Shown piece by piece: positions 25,072 to 33,838 of a stretch of DNA of 64,000 nucleotides. The translations under genes were made by a program, and so were the position numbers. The notes below the pieces were generated by a model. That model saw nothing but the letters and a program-made list of their open reading frames with translations, was not told the DNA's origin and searched no databases. Numbering within the stretch: position 1 is the stretch's first letter; each line of letters opens with the position of its first letter. The DNA comes from Cyanobacteria bacterium SBLK (GTDB taxonomy: Bacteria > Cyanobacteriota > Cyanobacteriia > Cyanobacteriales > Spirulinaceae): contig JAGHZQ010000081.1 in the NCBI GenBank assembly GCA_017746715.1, forward strand, positions 62,001 through 126,000, read 5' to 3'.

Positions 25072-26808
25072 TCAATCGACTTTAGCGATCGCCGGTTCTT
25101 CAGATTCTTCGGAGGCGACCGGACTCGGAATGTCTTCCGCAAACTCGGGATGATTGACTTTCAACTTTTCCACGGCAATTCGCAAGGCTTCGACCGGCTT
25201 AGCCACGAGATTTTCTCGAGGAATGCGGTCTAAAATATTAAACCGTTGCAAGCGTTTTTCTACTTTTCCTTCTGCCCCGATCACAAAGACATCGACGGAT
25301 TTTTCGTAGGCCGCACCCACCGTTTTTTCTAAGGCGAGGGTTGCCGTTACCCCCAACAAAGGGACGTCAGTTAAATCGATCAAAAGGATTTCGTAATTAT
25401 CGAGAATTGATTGCCGTTGGGTAATCGCTTTTGCTGCACCAAAACTCATCGGACCGCCGAGGTGAAGGAGTAAAATTTTGCCCTTTGCTGCCTTCAAGAG
25501 GGCGCGTGCTTCGGGATTCTCCAAAACTTCTCCCGTCGGCGTATCGATCGCTTTCACCCGTCCGGACTGAATATCGGCCAAGCGTTTAATGGTCAGCATA
25601 TTGGCAACAAATACCCCCAAACCGACTGCCATAATCAAGTCGACAAAGACCGTTAACAGCATCACCCCGTACATGATGCCAGCGGCACGGATGGATAATT
25701 TATGAGCGCGGCGAAGGAATTTCCAATCGATAATATCTAAACCCACTTTTAAAGCAATTCCCGCTAAAACTGCGAGGGGAATTTGACGGGTTAAAGGTCC
25801 CGCCCCCATCACGGCAATAAATAAAATTCCCGCACGAGTGAGTCCCGATAATGCCGTCCGTCCGCCCGTTTGAATATTAACAACCGTTCCCATTGTCGCT
25901 CCCGCACCGGGTAAGCCACCACATAAACCGGAAACGATATTTCCCAATCCCTGACCGATTAATTCTTTATCGGAGTTGTGTTGGGTTTGGGTCAAACTAT
26001 CAGCAATGACTGAGGTTAACAAGGAGTCGATACAACCCAACATCCCTAAAACCACGCCATCAACGATCATGAGATTGATCTGATCGATGGTAAAGGTGGG
26101 AAGTTGCAAAGTCGGCAGTCCCATGGCAATTTCGCCAATGCGACGGATTTCTACATTGTTGAAGAAGACCAAAGAAACAACCGTCCCAACGACAAGAGCC
26201 AGTAATTGAGGCGGACAGAATGTTTTTAAGCGGACGGGAGTCAAGAAAATAATTGCAACGGTTAAGACTCCCAATATTGTTTCGATGGGATTGGCTTGGG
26301 CTAACAAATTGGGAAGATTTGTTATCACGCCGATAACGCCGCCTTTAGGGGCTTGTCCCAAAAATGGTGCGATTTGCAAAATGATGAGGATTAACCCGAT
26401 CCCGGACATAAACCCGGAAATTACGGTGTAGGGCATGAGAGTGACGTATTTCCCCAAACGCAAAGCCCCAAAAATAATTTGAAAAATTCCCGCCAGCATG
26501 ACAACGGTAAAGGCCATGGCCAAGCCTTTTTCGTCTCCGTGGTTAGCTTGTAGCGTAACGACCACAGAAGTCATCACGACAGTCATCGGCCCGGTGGGTT
26601 CGGATATGAGAGTAGGAGTGCCACCAAACAGGGCAGCAAAGAAGCCAACGCAAACGGCTCCCCACAGTCCCGCCTCGGGACCAGCTCCAGAAGCAACCCC
26701 GAAGGCAAGGGCCATTGGTAAGGAAATAATGGCGGCGGTGAGTCCGCCAAAGATATCCCCCCGCAGATTGCGGAAGTGAATTTGATTGGTGATGTTTAAT
26801 GCGGACAT
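25072..26808 (-). CDS. bicA: BicA-type SulP bicarbonate transporter
   Basis: The 578-residue protein is a SulP family anion transporter. The N-terminal membrane domain (about 15-420) includes RNLRGDIFGGLTAAIISLPM, ALAFGVASGAGPEAGLWGAV and TPTLISEPTGPMTVVMTSVV, the anion-site signature. A cytoplasmic STAS domain follows (about 440-550: ILLLHLGGPMSFGAAKAI, then EILLIDLTDVPLLGVTATLA). BicA is the low-affinity, high-flux Na+-dependent bicarbonate importer of cyanobacteria, and this protein agrees in length and STAS type. Close SulP relatives transport sulfate, but the sbtA/sbtB/LysR neighbourhood favours bicarbonate. It is divergent from a LysR gene with a 151-base shared spacer, the usual arrangement for control by that regulator. 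Confidence 0.88.
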   Translation of the reverse strand: MSALNITNQIHFRNLRGDIFGGLTAAIISLPMALAFGVASGAGPEAGLWGAVCVGFFAALFGGTPTLISEPTGPMTVVMTSVVVTLQANHGDEKGLAMAFTVVMLAGIFQIIFGALRLGKYVTLMPYTVISGFMSGIGLILIILQIAPFLGQAPKGGVIGVITNLPNLLAQANPIETILGVLTVAIIFLTPVRLKTFCPPQLLALVVGTVVSLVFFNNVEIRRIGEIAMGLPTLQLPTFTIDQINLMIVDGVVLGMLGCIDSLLTSVIADSLTQTQHNSDKELIGQGLGNIVSGLCGGLPGAGATMGTVVNIQTGGRTALSGLTRAGILFIAVMGAGPLTRQIPLAVLAGIALKVGLDIIDWKFLRRAHKLSIRAAGIMYGVMLLTVFVDLIMAVGLGVFVANMLTIKRLADIQSGRVKAIDTPTGEVLENPEARALLKAAKGKILLLHLGGPMSFGAAKAITQRQSILDNYEILLIDLTDVPLLGVTATLALEKTVGAAYEKSVDVFVIGAEGKVEKRLQRFNILDRIPRENLVAKPVEALRIAVEKLKVNHPEFAEDIPSPVASEESEEPAIAKVD

Positions 26809-26901
26809 GTCATTGAGAAAAAAGTATTGATTTTTGAAAATTCATTGATTTAAGTCTATGATTACCATAGCAGCGATCGCGCAACAAAACGCAATGTTGG
26901 A

Positions 26902-26915
26902 TTAAAAAAAATTAA
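26902..26915. promoter_or_regulatory. CmpR-type LysR binding site candidate
   Basis: The bicA/LysR spacer contains TTA-N8-TAA at 26902-26915, the consensus described for CmpR sites (TTA-N7/8-TAA). The region is A/T-rich, so a chance match is possible. Confidence 0.35.
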
Positions 26916-26959
26916 TTAAATCTTCAAGATTGCTTTATCGATGGAATTGGAGGTCATTC

Positions 26960-27841
26960 ATGCAGGCGACATTACACCAACTCAAGGTTTTCTCTACCGT
27001 AGCGAAACACGGTAGTTTCACCCGGGCGGCAGATGAGTTGAACATCACGCAACCGACGGTATCGAGTCAGGTGAAACATCTGGCCAAGGCGGTAGGACTG
27101 CCTTTATTCGAGCAAATTGGCAAGCAACTCTATTTAACAGAAGCCGGAGAAGCCTTAGTGAAGACCTGTCGGGATGTCTTCGATCGCCTCGAAAATTTTG
27201 AGATGCAGGTGGCAGATCTCAAGGGCATGAAGCGCGGCAAGTTGCGTTTGGCAGCGGTGACGACCACTAAATATTTTGTGCCGAGATTATTGGGAACATT
27301 TTGCGGGACCTATCCGGAAATCGATATTTCCTTGCAAGTGACCAATCACCAACATCTCATGCAGCGCATGGCCCACAATGAAGACGATCTCTATATCCTC
27401 AGCCATCCCCCCGAGGATATCGATTTGGAAGTGCGAAGGTTCTTAGAAAATCCTTTGGTCGTCGTCGCCAAATCCGATCATCCCCTTGCCGGCAAACACA
27501 ATATTCCCATTGAAGAACTCAACGGAGAACCTTTTATTTCTCGCGAGGCGGGATCTGGGACGAGACGGGCAGTACAAGAGTTATTTGGCAAGCAGAAAAT
27601 TTCCGTGCGGGTGCGGTTGGAATTGGGCAGTAACGAAGCCATAAAACAAGCGATCGCGGGGGGATTGGGAATTTCCGTCCTTTCCAAGCATTCTCTCTTT
27701 CCCGAGGAATTGCAAAAAGAGTTGACTATCTTAGACATTTGCAAATTTCCCATCGAACGCTATTGGTATGTGGCGTATTTGAGCAGCAAACAACTCTCCG
27801 CGATCGCGCAAACCTTTTTAGAGTATCTACTCGCTGTTTAA
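26960..27841 (+). CDS. LysR-type regulator of the CmpR/RbcR/CcmR group
   Basis: From the ATG at 26960, preceded by GGAGG at seven bases, the protein is 293 residues. The N-terminal winged HTH contains LHQLKVFSTVAKHGSFTRAA then ITQPTVSSQVKHLAKAVG. The effector domain includes RGKLRLAAVTTTKYFVPRLL, HQHLMQRMAHNEDDLYIL and EPFISREAGSGTRRAVQELF, which closely follow the cyanobacterial CmpR/RbcR/NdhR group that reads metabolites of CO2 fixation (2-phosphoglycolate, RuBP, 2-oxoglutarate). It is divergent from bicA, so direct control of that gene and of itself is likely. Which of the three paralogue types it is cannot be decided by eye. Confidence 0.9.
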   Translation: MQATLHQLKVFSTVAKHGSFTRAADELNITQPTVSSQVKHLAKAVGLPLFEQIGKQLYLTEAGEALVKTCRDVFDRLENFEMQVADLKGMKRGKLRLAAVTTTKYFVPRLLGTFCGTYPEIDISLQVTNHQHLMQRMAHNEDDLYILSHPPEDIDLEVRRFLENPLVVVAKSDHPLAGKHNIPIEELNGEPFISREAGSGTRRAVQELFGKQKISVRVRLELGSNEAIKQAIAGGLGISVLSKHSLFPEELQKELTILDICKFPIERYWYVAYLSSKQLSAIAQTFLEYLLAV

Positions 27842-27977
27842 ATCAAATTAGCACCATTCTCGAACAATCTTCAGTATTTAAGGGGATTGGGGTCTGCGTG
27901 GCGATCGAAAATGTATTGCATTCGGGTTTATGGCGAGTTCGATTCCCATCATCTTCCCTTCTCTTCACTAGATTTAG

Positions 27978-29291
27978 CTATTTTCTTTGTTTGAGAAAAT
28001 AGGTTTGCATTTCTCCCTTTCCTTTAATAGGAACAAAACCTCTTTCTTCAAAAAGATAGATATCTTTTAAGGTTTGGTAAACGGCATGAGTGACGTGAAT
28101 GCAGCCGGGCAAACTATAGGATTCCATACGACTGGCTGTATTAACCGTATCGCCCCAAAGATCGTAAGCAAATTTTTTCAAACCAATTACCCCCGCAACA
28201 ACAGAACCCGTATGAATGCCAATACGAATATTCAAATTTCTTTGATTTTCTTGATTGAATTTTAAGAGAGCATCTTGCATATCGAGGGACATTTCCGCGA
28301 TCGCCGCAACGTGGTTCGAGATGGGTTCTGGCAATCCTCCCACCACCATATAAGCATCGCCAATCGTTTTGATTTTTTCGAGGGCGTGCTTTTCGGCAAG
28401 GCGATCGAATTGAGAAAAAATTTGATTTAATAATTTTACTAACTCCGTTGGGGACATGGAAGCAGAAAGCGGTGTAAAATTAACAATATCGGCAAACAAT
28501 ACCGTCACTTCGGCAAAATCATCGGCAATAATTTGTCGATCTGCTTTTAGGCGTTGGGCGATGGCATTGGGTAAAACATTTAATAATAAGGCTTCCGATC
28601 GCTCTTTTTCTGAGGAGAGCTTTTGATAAGCAAGATCGGTTTTTTTTCGTGCCTCAAATTCCGATCGCATTAAGCGTTCGTATAAGAAAACCGAGAAAGT
28701 AGAAATCCCGCACAACCAAACTAAAGGGACGACAATGGTTGCAAGAGGTTCATCCGGTAAAAACAAATCGATTTGTAGCATTTTGGCTAAACTGAAATAA
28801 TAGACAAGGGAGGAAATTTGCGCGATCGCGTGGAGTTTCCAGCGCACGGGAATTAAAACAGCAATTGTAAAAAAAGTCATCGTCCAGAGAAACCAATCAA
28901 ATTTCTCATCTGCGAAGAATAAATCGAGGGTTGGAACTAAAACGTTCATCGTTCCAAAAACAAGCAAAAAAATAATCGACAAATAACGGCGACCGATGGC
29001 AGTCTTTAGGAAAAACCAACAAATACACAAACATAATGCCGCACTTCCTCCTGTAACAAGATAAAAAATATTAAACTCTCCTTGTCTTAAAAAAGAAAAA
29101 AAATGCACAAATGTTATATCAAGACAAATAACAAATATGATAAAGATAGCGAGCTTTAATCGCTGCCTCATAAAATTTTTTTGCCATGCTTGATAATCCT
29201 TTATATTTGCATTTATATTTCCTTGAACGACAGTTAAGACTCGATCTAAAAATGTCAAAAATTGTTTGAAAATTGCTTTAATTGATTTCAT
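27978..29291 (-). CDS. Membrane adenylate cyclase (class III), second of a tandem pair
   Basis: I start the protein at the ATG at 29291 (437 residues): AGAGG lies seven bases before it; the frame is open to 29315. About six hydrophobic segments span residues 40-200, then a coiled linker with ERSEALLLNVLPNAIAQRLK leads to the class III cyclase domain. Metal aspartates are in VLFADIVNFT and IGDAYMVV, the purine-specifying Lys in EKIKTIGD and Asp in YDLWGDTVN, and the transition-state Asn and Arg in VNTASRMES. Lys plus Asp indicates ATP and cAMP production. It overlaps the 3' end of a paralogous gene by 14 bases. The N-terminal membrane part would be the sensor; its signal is unknown. Confidence 0.92.
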   Translation of the reverse strand: MKSIKAIFKQFLTFLDRVLTVVQGNINANIKDYQAWQKNFMRQRLKLAIFIIFVICLDITFVHFFSFLRQGEFNIFYLVTGGSAALCLCICWFFLKTAIGRRYLSIIFLLVFGTMNVLVPTLDLFFADEKFDWFLWTMTFFTIAVLIPVRWKLHAIAQISSLVYYFSLAKMLQIDLFLPDEPLATIVVPLVWLCGISTFSVFLYERLMRSEFEARKKTDLAYQKLSSEKERSEALLLNVLPNAIAQRLKADRQIIADDFAEVTVLFADIVNFTPLSASMSPTELVKLLNQIFSQFDRLAEKHALEKIKTIGDAYMVVGGLPEPISNHVAAIAEMSLDMQDALLKFNQENQRNLNIRIGIHTGSVVAGVIGLKKFAYDLWGDTVNTASRMESYSLPGCIHVTHAVYQTLKDIYLFEERGFVPIKGKGEMQTYFLKQRK

Positions 29292-30675
29292 CTTGTTGCC
29301 TCTCATTTTTGCCAATCAACAAATAAGTTTTCATTTCTCCTTTCCCTTTAACCGAAATTGTACCGCGTTCTTGAAAAAGATATTGGTTTTGGAGATATTG
29401 ATGGGTAATTTCGCTAATTTGAATGTGTCCCGGTATGCCGTGAGATTCCATGCGACTGGCCGTATTTACCGTATCGCCCCAAAGATCGTAAGCAAACTTT
29501 TTTAAACCAATGACTCCGGCAACAACGTCACCCGTATGAATGCCAATCCGCAGGTTTAAATTATATTGGCTGTGTTGGTTGAATTGTTTGAGAGCAAACT
29601 GCATATCAAGGGCCATATCTGCCATCGCGCTCGCGCGATCTTCTCGTTCTTCAGGCAGGCCGGAAACGACCATATAAGCATCGCCAATGGTTTTTATTTT
29701 TTCCAAACCGTGTTTTTCGGCAAGGCGATCGAAGCGCGAAAAAATTTGATTGAGTAACTCGACTAATTCTCTTGCCGAGATGCGTGCGGACAATTCTGTA
29801 AAGCCAACAATATCGGCAAATAAAACCGTAACATTACTAAAACTATCGGCAATGGTTTGACTTTCATGTTTGAGACGACAAGCGATAGAATCGGGGAGGA
29901 TATTGCGTAACAATTTTTCCGATCGCTCTTGTTCGGCGGCCAGTTTGGCTTGTTCTTTCTCGAGTTTCTGATAAGCAATTTCCCGCTCCGTCCTGGCAAT
30001 AAATTCAGTTTTGGTGGTTTGTTCGTAAAAATAAACGGAAAGGGTTGCAACAAAAGCCATGATAAAGAGAGAGAGCACCCAACCTAAAGGCGTCCAAAGA
30101 CTGGGAACGAAACTCTGTTGCAAACTCAGTTTAATGCCAAAATACGTGCAATATGTGACAATTTGCGAGATTAAATGCAATCGCCAGCGAACGGGAATTA
30201 AAGTAGATTGGATAAAGAAAGTCAGCATCCAACCAAAAAAATCATCGAAGAGATCGAACTCATTCCCCCCCATTGCTGTTTCGACAATTTGTTCGATAAT
30301 ATTAATCGAGCCGCTAATCCCGAAAAAACTAAGATTGGGATGACGGCGACCCCAAGGCGATCGCAACCCAATCAAAGAGATTATCAACCCCAGTTGAACG
30401 TAAATATCGACATACCACCATTCGGGTAAAGGCTGTCGGAGCAAGGTATCGTAAATTAAACGCGGCAAAGTAAAAGGCAAATAAAGAAATAAAGCCAAAC
30501 ACAAAACAAAATGAAGCCGCCGGATAAAAAAGCGGTGTTGCCACGTTCGATAATCGGTCGTGTCAATTTGGGGCGATCCGGTGACGAGGCGTTGCAGTCT
30601 TTGCCCCCAATACCGGAATTTTTGGGCGTTCATAGAAGGGAATGGAGATCGGAAGTTTTTTCCTTTTTCATCCAT
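29278..30675 (-). CDS. Membrane adenylate cyclase (class III), first of a tandem pair
   Basis: This 465-residue paralogue has the same plan: a basic cytoplasmic N-terminus, five or six membrane segments (about 50-225), a coiled linker (EKEQAKLAAEQERSEKLLRN, ILPDSIACRLK) and a cyclase domain. Catalytic features are complete: VLFADIVGFTELSARI, EKIKTIGDAYMVVSGLP, YDLWGDTVNTASRMES. Lys and Asp at the purine-selecting positions indicate ATP as substrate. It is the promoter-proximal gene; the downstream copy starts inside its 3' end. The two differ most in the membrane region and are near-identical over the cyclase signatures, suggesting duplicated output with diverged input. Confidence 0.92.
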   Translation of the reverse strand: MDEKGKNFRSPFPSMNAQKFRYWGQRLQRLVTGSPQIDTTDYRTWQHRFFIRRLHFVLCLALFLYLPFTLPRLIYDTLLRQPLPEWWYVDIYVQLGLIISLIGLRSPWGRRHPNLSFFGISGSINIIEQIVETAMGGNEFDLFDDFFGWMLTFFIQSTLIPVRWRLHLISQIVTYCTYFGIKLSLQQSFVPSLWTPLGWVLSLFIMAFVATLSVYFYEQTTKTEFIARTEREIAYQKLEKEQAKLAAEQERSEKLLRNILPDSIACRLKHESQTIADSFSNVTVLFADIVGFTELSARISARELVELLNQIFSRFDRLAEKHGLEKIKTIGDAYMVVSGLPEEREDRASAMADMALDMQFALKQFNQHSQYNLNLRIGIHTGDVVAGVIGLKKFAYDLWGDTVNTASRMESHGIPGHIQISEITHQYLQNQYLFQERGTISVKGKGEMKTYLLIGKNERQQDEIN

Positions 30676-30905
30676 TTTGCTCGTCTTTCAGAAGATTGAC
30701 GAGAGAAAAATCAAAACCAAAAAACTGAATAAAAATATTTATACAGAGAAAAATTTTGCCGATTGAAGTCGTCAGCGATCGCAAAAACGACAGGATGCCA
30801 GAAATTCCCCCATGAGATCGCGAAGATCGCGAGAGTGAGTTCCTTCGCATAAAACGGGATGCCACAGTTAAAGTACAGACCCGACATTCTCATTGGAGAG
30901 AAGGA

Positions 30906-32348
30906 ATGATAATGGCACTCGTTGGCAAGAATTGTTCGCAAAAAAGACGAGCGATCGCAATCTTCGGCAAATATGCCCTCTCGAGTATTTTAACGGCTTG
31001 TTTGCTCGTTTTCCCTTTAACCAGTCTTGCTTTAAACATTGGGGACGTACCCAACCCGCAACAGCAATATGGCGGTTGGGTGACGGATATGGCGGGAATT
31101 TTGTCCTCCGATACCGAAGCACGACTCAATCAAAACATCGCAGCATTAGAGGCCAAAAATGGAACTGAGATTGCCGTCGTCACCGTTCCGAAAACCCAAC
31201 CCGCAACGACCCCGAAAGCCTTTGCAACCCATCTTTTCAATCATTGGGGTATTGGCAAAAAAGAGGAAAATAATGGCGTTTTATTCTTGGTTTCCACGGG
31301 CGATCGCCGGGTAGAAATCGAAATTGGTTCGGGACTTCACAACATTTTGACGAAACCCCGGCTCGATCGCATCATTCAAACGGAAATTGTTCCCCAATTC
31401 AAACAAGGGAATTTTGAGAATGGCGTTCTCAGGGGAACGTCATCTCTCATTCATATTTTAGAATCGTCTTCTGTTCATGCGATCGCTCCGATTATTTGGC
31501 TCTCGATTCTCTTGTTTCTCGTTGCTGGAGCCCTGTATTTTTTAGCAAAATGGGTCGCGAAACAACCCGTCTTCCTGCCTGCAACTGAAAATCAGAATTT
31601 AGGCGCAACCGATCCCCTCGATCGCAATGTTTACCTGATTTTTGGATTCGGTCTATTTTGGTTCTGTTTGGCTCTGAGTCAAATAGCGATCGCTTCTGGG
31701 TTCGGATTGCAAAATGTTTCAGTGGGAGTGCTGGCAATCGGGAGTTTGCTGAGTTTTCCGATTTCGGGGTGGGGGGCGAAAAAATTCGCCCGAAAAGTCT
31801 TTAAACAGCAAGGTAATTTATTAATTCGTCCTCCTTACTGTACGACTTGCCAGCAGCCTTTCCACAATCTCAGCGATAATCTATCGGCCTTATTAACGCC
31901 TCCAGAACAAACCGCACGACGAATCAAAAGTGTTGATTATGAGGGTTGGAGGTGTCGGACTTGTTTCCCGGACTCGTTTTCTCGCCCTCATTTGCATTTC
32001 CGACGCTATCAACGCGATCGCAATAAATTTAAAACTTGTCCCCATTGTCAAGAATTAACCGTAACTCGCACGGCTTTCCGAAGGATTTCTCAACCCACTT
32101 ACTCTGCTGCCGGACTGGCTGAGGCGATCGAAAAATGTCATTGCTGTTCGTATTCTAAAACCATTTCTCGCATTATTCCCCGTCGCATTCGCAGCAGTTC
32201 GAGTAGTCGCTATAGTGGTGGCAGTAGCTATGAGGGTAGCGGTTGTAGCGGGAGCAGTTCGAGTTATGGAGGAGAGAGTTATGGGGGTGGAAGTAGCGAT
32301 TTTGGAGGCGGGGATAGCGATGGCGGTGGCTGTGGAGGAGACTGGTAA
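30906..32348 (+). CDS. TPM-domain membrane protein with zinc-ribbon-like part and Gly/Ser tail
   Basis: The 480-residue protein has a signal-anchor (ALSSILTACLLVFPLTSLAL, about 25-45), then a TPM (YgcG) domain at about 58-190 with YGGWVTDMAGILSSDTEARL, TEIAVVTVP and NGVLFLVSTGDRRVEIEIGS. Two membrane segments follow (about 200-215 and 245-300). The next part has cysteine pairs CTTC, CRTC, CPHC and CHCC, suggesting one or two zinc ribbons. The last 60 residues are Ser/Gly/Tyr-rich and end GGCGGDW. TPM proteins are membrane-tethered and linked to photosystem II repair in plants (TLP18.3) and to membrane stress in bacteria; this architecture is the YgcG type, of unclear role. GAAGGA precedes the start. 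Confidence 0.88.
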   Translation: MIMALVGKNCSQKRRAIAIFGKYALSSILTACLLVFPLTSLALNIGDVPNPQQQYGGWVTDMAGILSSDTEARLNQNIAALEAKNGTEIAVVTVPKTQPATTPKAFATHLFNHWGIGKKEENNGVLFLVSTGDRRVEIEIGSGLHNILTKPRLDRIIQTEIVPQFKQGNFENGVLRGTSSLIHILESSSVHAIAPIIWLSILLFLVAGALYFLAKWVAKQPVFLPATENQNLGATDPLDRNVYLIFGFGLFWFCLALSQIAIASGFGLQNVSVGVLAIGSLLSFPISGWGAKKFARKVFKQQGNLLIRPPYCTTCQQPFHNLSDNLSALLTPPEQTARRIKSVDYEGWRCRTCFPDSFSRPHLHFRRYQRDRNKFKTCPHCQELTVTRTAFRRISQPTYSAAGLAEAIEKCHCCSYSKTISRIIPRRIRSSSSSRYSGGSSYEGSGCSGSSSSYGGESYGGGSSDFGGGDSDGGGCGGDW

Positions 32349-32378
32349 ATGGTCAATTGAAAATTCAAAATTATTAAT

Positions 32379-33461
32379 TCAAAACGTTGAGTTTTGCAAG
32401 TAATCGACGATCGCCTTCGCAATGGTCTCCGTCCCATCTTTTGCGAGAGATGTGGTTTCTCGGGGGGGTTCGGGCGATCGCGAGAGAAAGTCCCAATCTC
32501 CGGCAAAGAAAGACTCGGGCGGTATAATTTGATGGCGACCGTAATTTTTCAGTCCTTCAACTAATAAGGCAGCTTCGGCGAAACCCGCTCGGGTGATGGA
32601 TGCAATGGGCACATTTAAGCGCAACGCTTCGGAAAAGGTGCTAAAACCGGGCTTGGAGACAATGCGATCGCAAAAAGGCATAAAATCCACCGGACGATAG
32701 CGGCGATCGCGAATTTTGATGAAATTGGGAAAATCCGGAGCCTCGCGATCGAAGGTGATAAATTCCCAATCGGGAAACGCTTTCACTTGTTCGTAGGGAA
32801 TTTTTTCCAACCCCAAACCGCCAAAGGTTAACAAAATCCTTCTTTCTTGGGGTTGTACGAGTTTAAACTCTTCTCTCATTTCTGCTGCGGAATAACGCGG
32901 AACTCCTCCCGTTAGTCCCACATCGGTAATCTGGGGAAAAGCGGACATCGATTCGTGTAGGGGTAGGCGAAAAAGGCGATCGCATTGGGAAAAACAGTCC
33001 TCGATCCAAGTCGTCACCCCGGCAAATTTTTCTCCCCAGTCCCGATAAATAAAATCCCAGCCAAAATTGCTCGTCATCCAGCACGGAATCCCCGCAGCTT
33101 TAGCGATCGGGGCAGCAAGGGGAGGAATATCTCCTAGAATTAAATCAATGCGATTGGTTTGGATAAAATTAACCTCTCCGGCAATAATACGCTTTTGTGC
33201 AGTGCGAATTTCTTCTAATTTAGCGAGGGTTGCCTCTTTGTCCATGTTCAGGCTATCGGATTGAATCACCCCCACATCCAAAGCACGGGGACGATGGATA
33301 AAATCCCCGTCAATATACGACTCGAGCAACCATCGCGGTGCTGTCGTCACGAGAAAAAGGAGAATATCGGGATTGAGTTTTTTTACCATTCCCGCAACGG
33401 AAGCCGCACGAGTAGCATGGCCGAAACCGTGATTGGTAATGGCAAAATAAAGACTGGGCAT
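32379..33461 (-). CDS. Glycosyltransferase-like protein (MGT/GT28-like fold)
   Basis: The 360-residue protein starts LYFAITNHGFGHATRAASVA, the Gly-His-rich first loop typical of GT-B glycosyltransferases such as MurG-like and L-arabinokinase N-terminal domains. Further landmarks are IDLILGDIPPLAAPIAKAAG (acceptor-side domain), RRILLTFGGLGLEKIPYEQV (start of the nucleotide-sugar domain) and FMPFCDRIVSKPGFSTFSEA with an Asp-Arg-Ile-Val-Ser-Lys-Pro-Gly-like donor loop. Length and order are normal for the fold. Donor and acceptor are unknown. It is convergent with the TPM gene and lies just downstream of a small ORF on its own strand. Confidence 0.82.
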   Translation of the reverse strand: MPSLYFAITNHGFGHATRAASVAGMVKKLNPDILLFLVTTAPRWLLESYIDGDFIHRPRALDVGVIQSDSLNMDKEATLAKLEEIRTAQKRIIAGEVNFIQTNRIDLILGDIPPLAAPIAKAAGIPCWMTSNFGWDFIYRDWGEKFAGVTTWIEDCFSQCDRLFRLPLHESMSAFPQITDVGLTGGVPRYSAAEMREEFKLVQPQERRILLTFGGLGLEKIPYEQVKAFPDWEFITFDREAPDFPNFIKIRDRRYRPVDFMPFCDRIVSKPGFSTFSEALRLNVPIASITRAGFAEAALLVEGLKNYGRHQIIPPESFFAGDWDFLSRSPEPPRETTSLAKDGTETIAKAIVDYLQNSTF

Positions 33462-33479
33462 GGATAATAGAAGCGTCAG

Positions 33480-33755
33480 TTAGGAAAGATAGGCGATCGG
33501 TCGTTTGAAATAAAAAATTTGCGTATTTTTCTCCAGTCCCGTTGTTACGGTTACTAACTCCCAACCTTGTTCGCCGAGGTAGTTGAGGGTTTCAAGAATG
33601 GATTTACCTTGTAGGGTCTCTGCCAATTCCTTGTCTTCAGACTCCACCGTAATTCTCAAGGGATTGAGAGGGAAGATCGTTTCCTGAATGACGATATATT
33701 CCCACTTGTAGATTGGATTGTTCACGCGAGAGCAAGCCAAGAACGAAAAAATCAC
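33480..33755 (-). CDS. Small DUF4177-like protein
   Basis: The 91-residue frame contains YKWEYIVIQE near the start and LNYLGEQGWELVTVTTGLE then IFYFKRP near the end, the pattern of DUF4177-like proteins (a strand, then LN..G..GWELV). The longest start is a GTG at 33755 with AAGG six bases before it; another GTG at 33725 would give MNNPIYKWEY, closer to the family. It precedes the glycosyltransferase gene by 18 bases on the same strand and may be co-transcribed. Function is unknown for the family. Confidence 0.7.
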   Translation of the reverse strand: MIFSFLACSRVNNPIYKWEYIVIQETIFPLNPLRITVESEDKELAETLQGKSILETLNYLGEQGWELVTVTTGLEKNTQIFYFKRPIAYLS

Positions 33756-33838
33756 TCTCTACCTTAGCAAAGATTGGGGACAGAGTGGCAAATTAGAGAG
33801 TTTACTTCTCGAGAGAGAGAGAGAAGTTGGGAAAAATC

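Noticed and set aside
24949..25233. Plus-strand ORF overlapping the bicA 3' end
   Set aside because: Lies antisense to the conserved bicA STAS end and has no independent features.
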